DNA from: Caloranaerobacter sp050286925
Lineage (GTDB): Bacteria > Bacillota > Clostridia > Tissierellales > Thermohalobacteraceae
Reading direction: 5' to 3'
Length of the DNA: 64,000 bases
NCBI RefSeq assembly: GCF_050286925.1
Contig: NZ_JBFWFX010000005.1
Location: 1-64,000 of the forward strand
Below, in pieces: positions 16,644 through 25,269 of this stretch. Made by a program: the position numbers and the translations under genes. Position 1 is the stretch's first letter. Every line of letters starts with the position of its first letter. The notes under the pieces were generated by a model. That model saw only the letters and a list, made by a program, of their open reading frames with translations, was not told where the DNA came from and did not search any database.

Positions 16644-17948
16644 ATGGCAATTTACAGTAATATACCAGAAGATGAAAGAGTTCTGTTAGTAGGGGTAGAC
16701 TTACAAAAAAAATCACAGATTAGTATAGAAAGCTCAATGAAAGAGTTAGAGGAATTAGTAAAAGCTGCTGGAGGAATACCAATTTCAAGTATTGTTCAAA
16801 AGAGAAACAAAATAGATTCTTCTTATTTTATAGGTAAAGGTAAAGTTGAAGAAATTAGATTATATTGTGATGAGTTAGATATAGATACTGTTGTTTTTAA
16901 TGATGAATTGTCTGGTATGCAAATTAGAAATATCGAAAATATAGTAGAAAGAAAAATTATTGATAGAACTACATTAATATTAGATATTTTTGCAAATAGA
17001 GCTGCAACTAAAGAAGGAAAATTACAAGTTGAATTAGCACAATTAAAGTATAGATTACCTAGATTAGTAGGTTTAGGTAAATCTCTGTCAAGAACAGGTG
17101 CGGGTATTGGAACTAGGGGTCCAGGAGAGAAAAAATTAGAAATTGATAGAAGACACATATTGAGGAGAATTTCAGAAATTGAGAGACAATTACAAGAAGT
17201 AAAAAAAGTTAGAGAAGTTAAGAGAAAACGTAGAGACAAAGCTTCATTGCCAATCGTTGCTTTAATCGGGTATACAAATGCAGGAAAATCTACATTATTG
17301 AATACTATTTTAAATATTTGTGGTGAAGATTTTGAGAATAAAGAAGTATTTGCATATGATATGCTTTTTGCTACATTAGAGACAACACTAAGGAGAGCAA
17401 AATTGCCTAATGGACATGATTTTTTGATAACAGATACAGTTGGTTTTGTAAGTAAGTTGCCAACTCATTTAATTGAAGCATTTAAAGGTACTCTAGAGGA
17501 AATAAAATATGCTGATTTATTACTTCATGTAGTTGATTGCACTAATAAAGATTTAGATATACAAATTAAAACAACTTTAGATATTATTAAAGATTTAAAA
17601 GTTTCTGATAAACCTATTATAACTGTTTTCAATAAGGTAGATAAAATTATGGAAGAAGATGTGGTATGTAATATTAATGGGCCAAAATTGTTTATATCTG
17701 CAAAAGAAGGCAAGAATATTGATAAATTATTGAACATGATACAAGATTATTTTAGTAGGAAATATTATAAAGTAAATCTTCTAATCCCTTATAGTGATTT
17801 AGATATAATGTCGAAATTTTTTGATATGTCTAAAGTAGAAGAATATATTTATCAGGAAGATGGTGTTTTAATAAAAACTGTATTAGATGAAGTAAATTAC
17901 AATAAGTATTCTAAATATGTAATTGAAAATAAGGATGATACTATATGA
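16644..17948 (+). CDS. hflX: GTPase HflX
   Basis: A 434-residue ribosome-associated GTPase that can split stalled or hibernating ribosomes. It has an N-terminal HflX domain, the glycine-rich linker GAGIGTRGPGEKKLEIDRR (about 152), a coiled region, then a G domain with GYTNAGKST (about 208), DTVGFVSKLP and NKVDK. ATG 16644 follows AGAGGTGA. The frame is open to 16596 but that part is not HflX-like. The stop overlaps the next gene by 4 nt (ATGA), so the pair is coupled. Confidence 0.95.
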   Translation: MAIYSNIPEDERVLLVGVDLQKKSQISIESSMKELEELVKAAGGIPISSIVQKRNKIDSSYFIGKGKVEEIRLYCDELDIDTVVFNDELSGMQIRNIENIVERKIIDRTTLILDIFANRAATKEGKLQVELAQLKYRLPRLVGLGKSLSRTGAGIGTRGPGEKKLEIDRRHILRRISEIERQLQEVKKVREVKRKRRDKASLPIVALIGYTNAGKSTLLNTILNICGEDFENKEVFAYDMLFATLETTLRRAKLPNGHDFLITDTVGFVSKLPTHLIEAFKGTLEEIKYADLLLHVVDCTNKDLDIQIKTTLDIIKDLKVSDKPIITVFNKVDKIMEEDVVCNINGPKLFISAKEGKNIDKLLNMIQDYFSRKYYKVNLLIPYSDLDIMSKFFDMSKVEEYIYQEDGVLIKTVLDEVNYNKYSKYVIENKDDTI

Positions 17949-18604
17949 AAAAAACTGAACTATCTTGGAGTAATATAAAGAAGTTGAAGGATTACCATAT
18001 AACTTATTTACTATATTTAGAAGGTAGGAATATTGATGAAATTTCAATTATTAGAAGAATGCCTAAAGAACAAGTTGAAAGACATATTTTAGAATGTAAG
18101 ATTAGTTTAAGTAAAAAAACATCAGAAGAAGATTTACTAATTAAAATAATCAGTTTAAATAAAAAGGATAGGCTTGAATATTTAAGTAAAGTAAATGAAT
18201 CTGAAAGAGAAACTTTAGTAATGGAAATATACAAAAGATATATAAAGTTCAAAAATCCTGAGGATAGAATGATTTTAATATGGTTAATAGGAGAGATTAA
18301 AGATAAGAGATTACTACCTTTTATTAGAATGGAGCTTAGAAGTAAGTATGTAAATTTAAGGAGATTATGTTGTTCGGCACTTGGCAAAATTAAAGATGAG
18401 AAAACAAAGGATTGGTTAGAAGAGGCATTAGAAGATGCCAATCCTCAGGTTAGACAGTATGCAGCAAAGGCTTTAAAATATGTAGGTGATTTAGATACAA
18501 TTAACAAACTTAGAAAAATAATTGCTGATGAAAAAGAAAAAGGTTATGTAAAAAAAGCAGCTTATAATTCTTTAGTCAGTATTGAAGCAAAATTAGCTAA
18601 TTAA
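17945..18604 (+). CDS. HEAT-repeat protein
   Basis: A 219-residue helical protein. The first about 60 residues (DYHITYLLYLEGRNIDEISI then MPKEQVERHI) look like a helix-turn-helix or helical cap. Residues from about 110 form HEAT/PBS-lyase-type repeats: DKRLLPFIRMELRS, RRLCCSALGKIKDEKTKDWL, QVRQYAAKALKYVGD. It overlaps hflX by 4 nt, so it is co-translated with the ribosome GTPase. A scaffold role next to HflX is inference. Its 3' end overlaps the opposing DUF3189 gene by 12 nt. Confidence 0.82.
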   Translation: MKKTELSWSNIKKLKDYHITYLLYLEGRNIDEISIIRRMPKEQVERHILECKISLSKKTSEEDLLIKIISLNKKDRLEYLSKVNESERETLVMEIYKRYIKFKNPEDRMILIWLIGEIKDKRLLPFIRMELRSKYVNLRRLCCSALGKIKDEKTKDWLEEALEDANPQVRQYAAKALKYVGDLDTINKLRKIIADEKEKGYVKKAAYNSLVSIEAKLAN

Positions 18605-19048
18605 TTTTTTGGTATTCTCAACTATTTTAACTAACTTATTATATGTTAATATTGTACCGTAAGCAACTATAGGACGTCCAAATGTAACAAGATTAAGTCG
18701 TCTTGAGCTGAAGCCTCCTATTTTCATTAGGAAATTTACACCATCCATTGTATTGACTAATAATAGTTCGTCTTTATTTCCTCCAGCAAGCTCCCATGCA
18801 TCTTTTATTGCCGGTATTACAAGATGTGGTACAAATTGTCTGCTTAAAGTAAATACTTTATGTCCATTTTCATCTATGCCTCGGAAGATTATTTTACCTT
18901 GGTCTTTTTTATTTAATGTATCAAAATATGATAAAGATAATATATCTTTTAAACTAGGTTTTTTATTATTTGGAAGTATACCAAGATGAATTGCAGATGC
19001 TATTGCAGATGAATGAGTTCCACCTACACAATGGTAAATTATATACAT
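18593..19048 (-). CDS. DUF3189 family protein
   Basis: A 151-residue protein starting MYIIYHCVGGTHSSAIASAI, with FRGIDENGHKVFTLSRQ in the middle and GFSSRRLNLVTFGRPIVAYG near the end. This is the pattern of DUF3189, a Firmicutes family of unknown function often found with sporulation genes. The N-terminal strand-then-GGTHSS loop resembles a nucleotide- or phosphate-binding loop, but no activity is known. ATG follows an AGGTGAT site. It stands alone on this strand and runs into the HEAT gene. Confidence 0.8.
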   Translation of the reverse strand: MYIIYHCVGGTHSSAIASAIHLGILPNNKKPSLKDILSLSYFDTLNKKDQGKIIFRGIDENGHKVFTLSRQFVPHLVIPAIKDAWELAGGNKDELLLVNTMDGVNFLMKIGGFSSRRLNLVTFGRPIVAYGTILTYNKLVKIVENTKKLIS

Positions 19049-19219
19049 TTAATCACCTCGTGAAAAATTAATACAAATATAATTTCCCCAAATTTTATAA
19101 AAATAATTATATAATTTAAGTTTTAAACATAAACTAATTGTAAAAGAAAATTTCAGAATTATATTGAAATTTAAAATTTTTTAAACTATAATAAAATTAA
19201 AAAGTGGGAGGGAATACCA

Positions 19220-19654
19220 ATGCTGTTTAGAAACTGTGCTGGTGGTGTAGTATTTTATGGCGACAGAGTTTTTATTTTGAAAAATGAAAAGGGTGAATGG
19301 GTATTACCTAAAGGGAAAATTCGTGACGGTTTCCTAGCGCATGAAACTGCTGTAAGCAGAGTGAAGGAAGAAACAGGGCTTGAAGTTTCTATTATATCAA
19401 CTGCTGGGGAGACTAGTTACGAATTTTTTTCTATAACGAGAGGAAGACCTGTTTGCAATGAGATAATATGGTATATTATGGAGGCTAAAAATGAAGATTT
19501 TGTTGTAAATAAAGATGAAGGTTTTAAAGATGGCGGATTTTTTGATATTGAAGATGCACTTAAGTTGATTACATATAGTCAGGATAAGGCTTTAGTTAGT
19601 TTATCGTTTAAAAAATATCAAAAATTAAGAGATAAACAAGTAGCTTATGTATAG
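19220..19654 (+). CDS. Nudix hydrolase with an atypical Nudix box
   Basis: A 144-residue Nudix-fold protein (family: hydrolysis of nucleoside diphosphates linked to another group). WVLPKGKIRDG leads into the box and VKEETGLEV closes it. The consensus GX5EX7REUXEEXGU is only partly kept: the first Glu is Phe and the Arg-Glu pair is Ser-Arg, while the metal-binding EE remains. It may act on a different substrate or be weakly active. GGGAGGG precedes the ATG. A terminator follows directly. Confidence 0.82.
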   Translation: MLFRNCAGGVVFYGDRVFILKNEKGEWVLPKGKIRDGFLAHETAVSRVKEETGLEVSIISTAGETSYEFFSITRGRPVCNEIIWYIMEAKNEDFVVNKDEGFKDGGFFDIEDALKLITYSQDKALVSLSFKKYQKLRDKQVAYV

Positions 19655-19682
19655 GGCAGTTATTGCCCTTTATTTTTTTTAT
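19653..19682 (+). terminator. Terminator after the Nudix gene
   Basis: AGGGCA (19653-19658) pairs with TGCCCT (19664-19669) around a 5-nt loop, followed by TTTATTTTTTTT. It starts at the stop codon. Confidence 0.7.
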
Positions 19683-19745
19683 TCAAATGATTATAATTAA
19701 AATAGCTAAAAGAGCTAAAGTTTGAGCACAAAGGGGAGAGGCATA

Positions 19746-20393
19746 ATGAAAAATAGATATAAAACATTACATAAATATGGTGAAGATGAGATTATTATTA
19801 ACAAATCAAGATTTATTGGATATGCTAAACCTATAAATAGTGAACAAGAAGCACTTGAATTTATTAATGAGATAAGGACTAAACACAGAGATGCAACACA
19901 TAACGTGTATGCTTATGTTTTCGGTGAAAATAACAACATACAAAGATATAGTGATGATGGAGAGCCTACTGGAACTGCAGGAATACCAGTTCTTGAAGTT
20001 ATAAAAAAGGAAGATTTGAGGAATGTCGTTGTGGTAGTAACTAGGTATTTTGGTGGAATTAAGCTTGGAGCCGGAGGATTAGTTAGAGCTTATACTAAAG
20101 GAGCAAAGATTGGTATTGAAGCTGGGACTATTGTTGAGAAGGTATTATTTAAAAGAATAATGACAAGAATAGATTATACTTTATATGGAAAAGTTGAAAA
20201 TGATTTACTTAAAGATGGTTATATTATAGATAATGTTACTTATGATACAGCAGTAAATTTATTTATTTTATGTGAAATAGATAAGATAGAGGAATTAAAA
20301 AATATATTAATCGATATAACTAATGGTAGAGCACAAATTGAAGAACTAGATGAAGAATATTATTCAGTAAAGAATGGTAAAATACTTAGGTAA
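19746..20393 (+). CDS. YigZ/IMPACT family protein
   Basis: A 215-residue protein of the YigZ/IMPACT (UPF0029) family. The signature sits in the N-terminal domain: KSRFIGYAKPI, RDATHNVYAYV, RYSDDGEPTGTAGIPVLEVI and VVVTRYFGGIKLGAGGLVRAY. The C-terminal part is the ferredoxin-like DUF1949 domain. Family members are linked to translation regulation, but the exact role is unknown. ATG 19746 follows AAAGGGGAGAGG. An upstream TTG (19722) is before that site. Confidence 0.9.
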   Translation: MKNRYKTLHKYGEDEIIINKSRFIGYAKPINSEQEALEFINEIRTKHRDATHNVYAYVFGENNNIQRYSDDGEPTGTAGIPVLEVIKKEDLRNVVVVVTRYFGGIKLGAGGLVRAYTKGAKIGIEAGTIVEKVLFKRIMTRIDYTLYGKVENDLLKDGYIIDNVTYDTAVNLFILCEIDKIEELKNILIDITNGRAQIEELDEEYYSVKNGKILR

Positions 20394-20489
20394 AAATGTT
20401 TGTTTAACAAAAATATTCAATTTTTTAAGAATTAGAGCTATAATATACATAGGTAGGGTATCTATTATTTAGATAGGAGGGAATATAAT

Positions 20490-20882
20490 ATGGATAAAAT
20501 TGAAATGAATAAAAAAGAAATGTTAGAAAAGAAAGTATGGGCGGTAGTAGGTGCTACAAATAATAAAGAAAAATTTGGCTATAAAATATGGAAAAAGTTG
20601 AAAGACAATGGATATGAGGTTTATCCGGTAAACCCTAAATATGACAATATTGACGGTGAAACTTGTTATCCTACATTGAAAGATTTACCTAAAATACCTG
20701 ATGTAGTTGATTTTGTAGTTCCACCTAAAGTAACGTTAAAAGGTATAGATGATGCACATGAACTTGGAATAGAATATTTATGGTTTCAACCAGGAACAGC
20801 AGACGAAGAAGTCATTGATAAAGCTGAGAGTTTAGGTAAAAAAATAGTTTTTCATGATTGTGTTTTAGTAGCATTAGATTAG
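20490..20882 (+). CDS. CoA-binding domain protein (YccU-like)
   Basis: A 130-residue single-domain Rossmann protein of the CoA_binding_2 family. WAVVGATNNKEKFGYKIWKKL carries the dinucleotide/CoA loop (here split after residue 20) and VYPVNPKYDNIDG plus LWFQPGTADEEVIDKAESLG complete the fold. Such short proteins are stand-alone versions of the N-terminal domain of acyl-CoA synthetases. The ligand in vivo is unknown. Good AGGAGGGA site. Followed by a terminator shared with the opposing TauE-like genes. Confidence 0.88.
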   Translation: MDKIEMNKKEMLEKKVWAVVGATNNKEKFGYKIWKKLKDNGYEVYPVNPKYDNIDGETCYPTLKDLPKIPDVVDFVVPPKVTLKGIDDAHELGIEYLWFQPGTADEEVIDKAESLGKKIVFHDCVLVALD

Positions 20883-20884
20883 GA

Positions 20885-20920
20885 AAAAGGTTCCAATATG
20901 GAGCCTTTTATTTTTTTTTA
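20885..20920. terminator. Bidirectional terminator
   Basis: AAAAGGTTCC (20885-20894) pairs with GGAGCCTTTT (20900-20909, one G-T), with T-runs on the plus side and T-rich sequence on the minus side. It separates convergent genes. Confidence 0.8.
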
Positions 20921-21258
20921 TAGCAAAATTCATAAATTCCCATAAAAAATAAAAAAACTGCAAAAATTTTTCTAAGCATTTCTGGATTGATGTTAACTGC
21001 AATCATAGAACCTACAAATGCACCAATTAGCCCAGTTATAATTATTGGAAAAGCTATTTTTAAAAGTATATTTTTATTATAGAAATGAATAAATAATGCA
21101 GTTATTGCAGTTGGTATAAATACTAAAAGATTAATACCTTGAGCTTCATGTTGAGTTAAGGCTGTAAATAAGATAAGACCAGGAATTAGTATAGTACCAC
21201 CACCAATACCTAAACCACTTATTATTCCAGAAAAAAAACCTATAATAAACAGAATCAT
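20908..21258 (-). CDS. TauE/SafE-family half transporter, second gene
   Basis: A 116-residue membrane protein with about four helices: LFIIGFFSGIISGLGIGGGT at the start with the family glycine motif, then EAQGINLLVFIPTAITALFI. The full-length TauE/SafE fold is about 250 residues made of two such halves, so this and the preceding gene each encode one half. The genes overlap by 4 nt (ATGA). Probably they assemble as a heterodimer. The family exports sulfite, sulfoacetate or other organic anions. The substrate here is not determinable. Confidence 0.85.
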   Translation of the reverse strand: MILFIIGFFSGIISGLGIGGGTILIPGLILFTALTQHEAQGINLLVFIPTAITALFIHFYNKNILLKIAFPIIITGLIGAFVGSMIAVNINPEMLRKIFAVFLFFMGIYEFCYKKK

Positions 21259-21620
21259 TTAATCACCATCCTAATTGCTGCGATAATCATAAAAATGCCA
21301 AAGATTTTCCTTAGTATATTCGTAGGAATTTTATTTAATAATTTTGATCCTATTATACTTCCTAAAATTGCTCCGATAATCACAGGTATTGCTACTTTGT
21401 AAACCAACATTCCCTGTTTTAAATAAATAAAAGTGCTAATAAAGGTAATAGGTAAGATTATAAAAATTGCTGTAGCGTGAGCTTTATGTTCTTCTATACC
21501 TAATAAAAATACAAGAGAGGGTACTATAATAGTACCTCCACCTGCCCCAAATAGACCATTAATTATTCCTGTTATAAAACCTACTATTAAAGACTTATAT
21601 ATTTTTTTATTTAGTATCAT
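21255..21620 (-). CDS. TauE/SafE-family half transporter, first gene
   Basis: A 121-residue protein with four helices, LIVGFITGIINGLFGAGGGT giving the half-repeat glycine motif and EEHKAHATAIFIILPITFIS the second. It ends with LRKIFGIFMIIAAIR, closely matching the end of its partner (LRKIFAVFLFFMGIY). That shows the two are paralogous halves. It is the upstream gene of a two-gene operon. It is divergent from cysK, a sulfur gene, so a sulfur-compound export role is plausible but inferred. Confidence 0.85.
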   Translation of the reverse strand: MILNKKIYKSLIVGFITGIINGLFGAGGGTIIVPSLVFLLGIEEHKAHATAIFIILPITFISTFIYLKQGMLVYKVAIPVIIGAILGSIIGSKLLNKIPTNILRKIFGIFMIIAAIRMVIK

Positions 21621-21680
21621 ACTATCACCATAAAAGATATTTTATTTGTAAATTTTCCTTAAGTAGCTTTAATTATTCAC

Positions 21681-21709
21681 TTGACAAAAATTAATATAAA
21701 AAATATTAT
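21681..21709 (+). promoter_or_regulatory. Sigma-A promoter of cysK
   Basis: TTGACA (21681-21686), a 17-nt spacer and TATTAT (21704-21709): consensus -35, near-consensus -10. It is 48 nt before the cysK start. Confidence 0.75.
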
Positions 21710-21720
21710 ATACATATAAA

Positions 21721-21737
21721 CCTATAAGAATACTAGG
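21721..21737 (+). promoter_or_regulatory. Inverted repeat in the cysK 5' leader, possible operator
   Basis: CCTA-N9-TAGG lies just downstream of the -10 and before the ribosome site. Rrf2-type sulfur regulators such as CymR bind comparable sites near cys genes, but I cannot match a consensus with certainty. Confidence 0.25.
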
Positions 21738-21756
21738 GAATAAAAGGAGGTTTATT

Positions 21757-22671
21757 ATGATTTATAATAGTATAATAGAAACGATAGGAAATACTCCTAT
21801 AGTAAAATTAAACAGAACAGTTGATAAAAATAGTGCAGATGTATATGTAAAGCTAGAGTATTTTAACCCTGGAAGTAGTGTTAAAGACAGAATAGCTTTA
21901 AGTATGATTGAACAAGCAGAAAAAGAAGGTAAATTAAACAAAAATTCAGTTATAGTAGAGCCTACTAGTGGAAATACAGGTATAGGATTAGCTATGATTG
22001 GTGCAGCTAAAGGCTATAAAGTAGTTCTAGTAATGCCAGATACAATGAGTTTAGAGAGAAGAAACTTATTAAAAGCTTATGGTGCTGAATTAGTATTGAC
22101 TCCTGGTGCAAAGGGTATGAAGGGAGCAATAGAAAAAGCAAAGGAACTTGTAGAGAAAAATGAAAATTACTTCATGCCGCAGCAATTTGAAAATCCAAGC
22201 AATCCAGAAATTCATAGAAGAACAACTGCAAGAGAAATTATAGAACAAATGAATGGAGAATTTGATGTATTTGTAGCTGGAGTTGGTACAGGAGGTACTA
22301 TAACTGGTGTTGCTCAAGTACTAAAGCAAGAGATGAAAAACGTAGAAATTGTAGCTGTTGAGCCTGAAAAGTCACCTGTTTTGTCTGGAGGACAGCCTGG
22401 GCCACACGGAATACAAGGTATAGGAGCTGGTTTCATACCAAAAATATTAGATAAAGATTTGATAGATAGTATAGAAAAAGTAAGAGATGAAGATGCAATT
22501 AATACAATAAGAAAAATAGCTAGAAATGAAGGAATGTTACTAGGTATATCATCAGGTGCAGCTATATATGTAGCTTTGAATAAAGCAAAGAAATTAGGAA
22601 AAGGTAAAAAAGTAGTTGTAATTGCTCCTGATAATGGAGAAAGATATTTAAGTACAGGAATATTTGAGTAA
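21757..22671 (+). CDS. cysK: Cysteine synthase A
   Basis: A 304-residue PLP enzyme making cysteine from O-acetylserine and sulfide. Residues IGNTPIVKLNR at the start, PGSSVKDRIA with the Schiff-base Lys near 42, PTSGNTGIGLAMIGAAKGY for substrate binding, GTGGTITGVA for phosphate binding and GISSGAA near the end are all present. The length is normal. Strong AAAGGAGG site. It is transcribed from its own promoter and is divergent from the TauE/SafE pair. Confidence 0.96.
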   Translation: MIYNSIIETIGNTPIVKLNRTVDKNSADVYVKLEYFNPGSSVKDRIALSMIEQAEKEGKLNKNSVIVEPTSGNTGIGLAMIGAAKGYKVVLVMPDTMSLERRNLLKAYGAELVLTPGAKGMKGAIEKAKELVEKNENYFMPQQFENPSNPEIHRRTTAREIIEQMNGEFDVFVAGVGTGGTITGVAQVLKQEMKNVEIVAVEPEKSPVLSGGQPGPHGIQGIGAGFIPKILDKDLIDSIEKVRDEDAINTIRKIARNEGMLLGISSGAAIYVALNKAKKLGKGKKVVVIAPDNGERYLSTGIFE

Positions 22672-22749
22672 ACTATTTACTATCTCCATTAAAAGTGGTA
22701 TTTTACACTCAAATATTTAAGTATAGTGGCATTATTTTTCATAACAAAG

Positions 22750-22797
22750 GGTTATCAACATCAAAATAAGATAATTAAATTTTTGATGTTGATAACC
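22750..22797. repeat. 17-bp perfect inverted repeat between convergent genes
   Basis: Arms 22750-22766 (GGTTATCAACATCAAAA) and 22781-22797 are exact reverse complements around a 14-nt loop. There is no T-run on either side, so it is not a standard terminator, though it may stop both convergent transcripts. Only one copy is seen in the window. Confidence 0.7.
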
Positions 22798-22836
22798 TCT
22801 AAAACTATGTACTAGGTGTTTGTGATTGTTGCAAAG

Positions 22837-23292
22837 CTATAATTCCTTTCCACATTCATTACAGAACTTTGCATTTTCATCATTTAATTTACCGCAATTT
22901 CTACATCTAATCTTGACAACCTCTTTTGTAACCGAAGAAGATTTCCCATTAAAATTTTTTAAAATATCTATATTTTCAACAACATCATTAATCATTTTCC
23001 CTTTTGCAGTATTAAAGGGTTTTAAATCTTCTCTAGCTTTTTCTGGGTCAAGTATGATTCCTGAACCAGCAGCACCTCTTTTCCCAATGTTTTGTAAAAT
23101 AGCACCTGCGATTACAAGAATCATACCAATTGGAGCTCTAACAAATGCAGAACTAATACCACCAAAGTTTGGTTCATTAATAGCTGTAAATCCAATGAAA
23201 AATACAGAGAAGAACATTAGAAAACCAATGATTGTAAGTGAAATTCCTATATAGTATGTAACTTTTCTTTTAGTAGAAATTTTATTTGACAC
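22837..23292 (-). CDS. Zinc-ribbon membrane protein
   Basis: A 151-residue protein. Two hydrophobic segments lie at about 10-35 and 50-70. After a soluble linker the C-terminal end is a zinc ribbon, CRNCGKLNDENAKFCNECG (two CxxC pairs). Such single zinc-ribbon membrane proteins are common in Firmicutes and have no defined function. ATG at 23292 follows GGGGGATTATGT. It stands alone. The long frame on the opposite strand is a shadow. Confidence 0.75.
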   Translation of the reverse strand: MSNKISTKRKVTYYIGISLTIIGFLMFFSVFFIGFTAINEPNFGGISSAFVRAPIGMILVIAGAILQNIGKRGAAGSGIILDPEKAREDLKPFNTAKGKMINDVVENIDILKNFNGKSSSVTKEVVKIRCRNCGKLNDENAKFCNECGKEL

Positions 23293-23526
23293 ATAATCCC
23301 CCCGTATTAGTTTTATTTGGTAATTATTATATAGTAAGTAAAAACAAATTTCAAATTAGTCGTTTAATTATAATATTTGACAGATAAAAATATATTTGCT
23401 ACCCTATACTATAGGTATATTTAGGTATATTAATATTTATGAAGAAGTAGTGTTTAACATTAGATTTTAACTATTAAGTTGTTAAGGTGTGTTTAAAATT
23501 AAGCAGCTTTTTTAAAAATATTGCTT

Positions 23527-23643
23527 TTATGCTTTTGACTTTCTAGCCCATTTTGCTGACATTGTTTTATATCTGTTTAATTTAGAACCTAACATGAATG
23601 TGTTATTACAAATGATAGGTTTAAGTAGCATATATAAAATCAT
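23527..23643 (-). pseudogene. 38-codon basic ORF, possible gene remnant in a 9-bp inverted repeat
   Basis: This frame reads MILYMLLKPIICNNTFMLGS and ends NRYKTMSAKWARKSKA. The strongly basic end looks like the C-terminus of a DNA-binding or transposase protein, but I cannot name it. It has no ribosome site. It lies inside a 220-bp stretch bounded by GTTTAACAT (23452-23460) and ATGTTAAAC (23661-23669), which could be relic insertion ends. The rest of 23293-23707 is AT-rich with nothing else I can support. Confidence 0.25.
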
Positions 23644-23707
23644 TTAATTTCAATGTTTGGATGTTAAACTTTTGGATATTACGTAACACTTAATGGAGGG
23701 TAGTAAT

Positions 23708-24433
23708 ATGGAAAATATAGAAAGAGTATGCGATAATTTAGTAAATTGGTTAAGAGATAAAGTTCAAGAAGCGGGATGTAAAGGTTTAGTTGTTGGATTA
23801 AGTGGTGGTATTGATTCAGCTGTAGTAGCTGCATTAGCTAAGAGAGCTTTTCCTGAGAATTCATTAGGTGTAATAATGCCGTGTCATAGTAACAGCGAAG
23901 ATGAAGAACATGCTAGATTAGTAGCAGAAACAATAGGTTTAAAGACAGTTAAAGTTGATTTATCAAAAACGTTTGATAGTTTGTTAGATGAATTAAAAGA
24001 TGATGGGACTAATCTATTAGCAGTATCTAATATAAAACCAAGATTAAGAATGACAACATTATACTATTTTGCACAAAAGAACAAATATTTAGTAGCAGGT
24101 ACAGGTAATAAGAGTGAGTTGACCATAGGATATTTCACTAAATATGGTGATAGTGGAGTAGATTTACTTCCTATTTCAGATTTTGTTAAATCTGAAGTAA
24201 AAGAGTTAGCGAGATTCTTAGGTATTCCTGAAATAATTATAAATAAACCACCTTCAGCCGGTTTGTGGGAAAATCAAACTGATGAAGGTGAGATGGGATT
24301 TAGTTATAAAGAGTTGGATTCTTTCATATTAACAGGTAAAGCTGATCCGAAAGTGAAAGAAAAGATAATCAAAATGAATAAATTGAGTGAGCATAAAAGA
24401 AGAATGCCACTGATGTTTAGGAGAGAAGGGTAA
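23708..24433 (+). CDS. nadE: NAD+ synthase
   Basis: A 241-residue ATP-pyrophosphatase-type enzyme that amidates nicotinic acid adenine dinucleotide. The P-loop GLSGGIDSAVVAALAKRA is near residue 35, and GTGNKSELTIGYFTKYGD and KPPSAGLWENQTDEGEMGF form the active site. There is no glutaminase domain, so it is the ammonia-dependent form. I start at ATG 23708, 8 nt after GGAGGG. The upstream ATG at 23693 precedes that site. 12 nt before the YebC gene, so probably co-transcribed. Confidence 0.95.
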   Translation: MENIERVCDNLVNWLRDKVQEAGCKGLVVGLSGGIDSAVVAALAKRAFPENSLGVIMPCHSNSEDEEHARLVAETIGLKTVKVDLSKTFDSLLDELKDDGTNLLAVSNIKPRLRMTTLYYFAQKNKYLVAGTGNKSELTIGYFTKYGDSGVDLLPISDFVKSEVKELARFLGIPEIIINKPPSAGLWENQTDEGEMGFSYKELDSFILTGKADPKVKEKIIKMNKLSEHKRRMPLMFRREG

Positions 24434-24445
24434 AGGAGGTAAATT

Positions 24446-25186
24446 ATGGCAGGACACTCAAAATGGGCTAATATAAAACATAGAAAAGGAAAACAAGATG
24501 CTAAGAGAGCAAAGATTTTTACAAAATTAACTAGAGCTATAATAGTAGCTGCTAGAGAGGGAGGAGCAGATCCGGAATATAATACTGCGTTGAAAAACGC
24601 TATAGAAAAAGCTAAAGCTGCGAATATGCCAAATGACAATATAGAGAGAGCGATTAAAAAAGGTGCTGGAGAATTAGATGGCGTTAACTATGAAGAAATA
24701 ACATATGAAGGTTATGGACCAGGAGGAATTGCAGTACTAGTTGAAGTATTAACAGATAATAGAAACCGTACTGCATCTGATATAAGACATTATTTTAGCA
24801 AATTTGGTGGAAATTTAGGCTCTACTGGTTGTGTTTCATTTATGTTTGATAGAAAAGGTATATTAATCATAGAAAAAGAAGATGGAATTGACGAAGAAGA
24901 ACTAATGATGCAGGCAATAGAAGCAGGGGCAGAAGATTTTATAACTGAAGAAGAATATTTTGAAATAACTACAAGTCCAGAAGATTTTGCAAGTGTAAGG
25001 GATTCATTAAAACAAGCAGGATACACATTCACAACTGCAGAGATTTCTTTTATACCTCAAAATACAACTAAGTTAACTGATGAAGAGGATATCAAAAATA
25101 TGACTAAACTTATAGATGCCCTTGAGGACAATGATGATGTACAGAATGTGTACCACAATTGGGAGATGCCAGAGGATTTGGAGTAG
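24446..25186 (+). CDS. YebC/PmpR family transcriptional regulator / translation factor
   Basis: A 246-residue member of the YebC family: MAGHSKWANIKHRKGKQDAK at the start, NMPNDNIERAIKKGAGE, TDNRNRTASDIRHYFSKFGG, then the two alpha/beta domains ending DDVQNVYHNWEMP. Family members were called transcription regulators. Some act in translation of proline stretches. AAAGGAGGT site 7 nt before the ATG. Length is standard. Confidence 0.95.
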   Translation: MAGHSKWANIKHRKGKQDAKRAKIFTKLTRAIIVAAREGGADPEYNTALKNAIEKAKAANMPNDNIERAIKKGAGELDGVNYEEITYEGYGPGGIAVLVEVLTDNRNRTASDIRHYFSKFGGNLGSTGCVSFMFDRKGILIIEKEDGIDEEELMMQAIEAGAEDFITEEEYFEITTSPEDFASVRDSLKQAGYTFTTAEISFIPQNTTKLTDEEDIKNMTKLIDALEDNDDVQNVYHNWEMPEDLE

Positions 25187-25269
25187 TTTAGTCTTAAATA
25201 TAGTTAAATCAATGAATTTAGCAATTAAGTAAAAAATATAAAGTCTAAAAAATGGCTTAAATGACGACA

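Noticed and set aside
22826..23254. Plus-strand ORF opposite the zinc-ribbon gene
   Set aside because: Mirror of a real minus-strand gene with CxxC motifs. No ribosome site.
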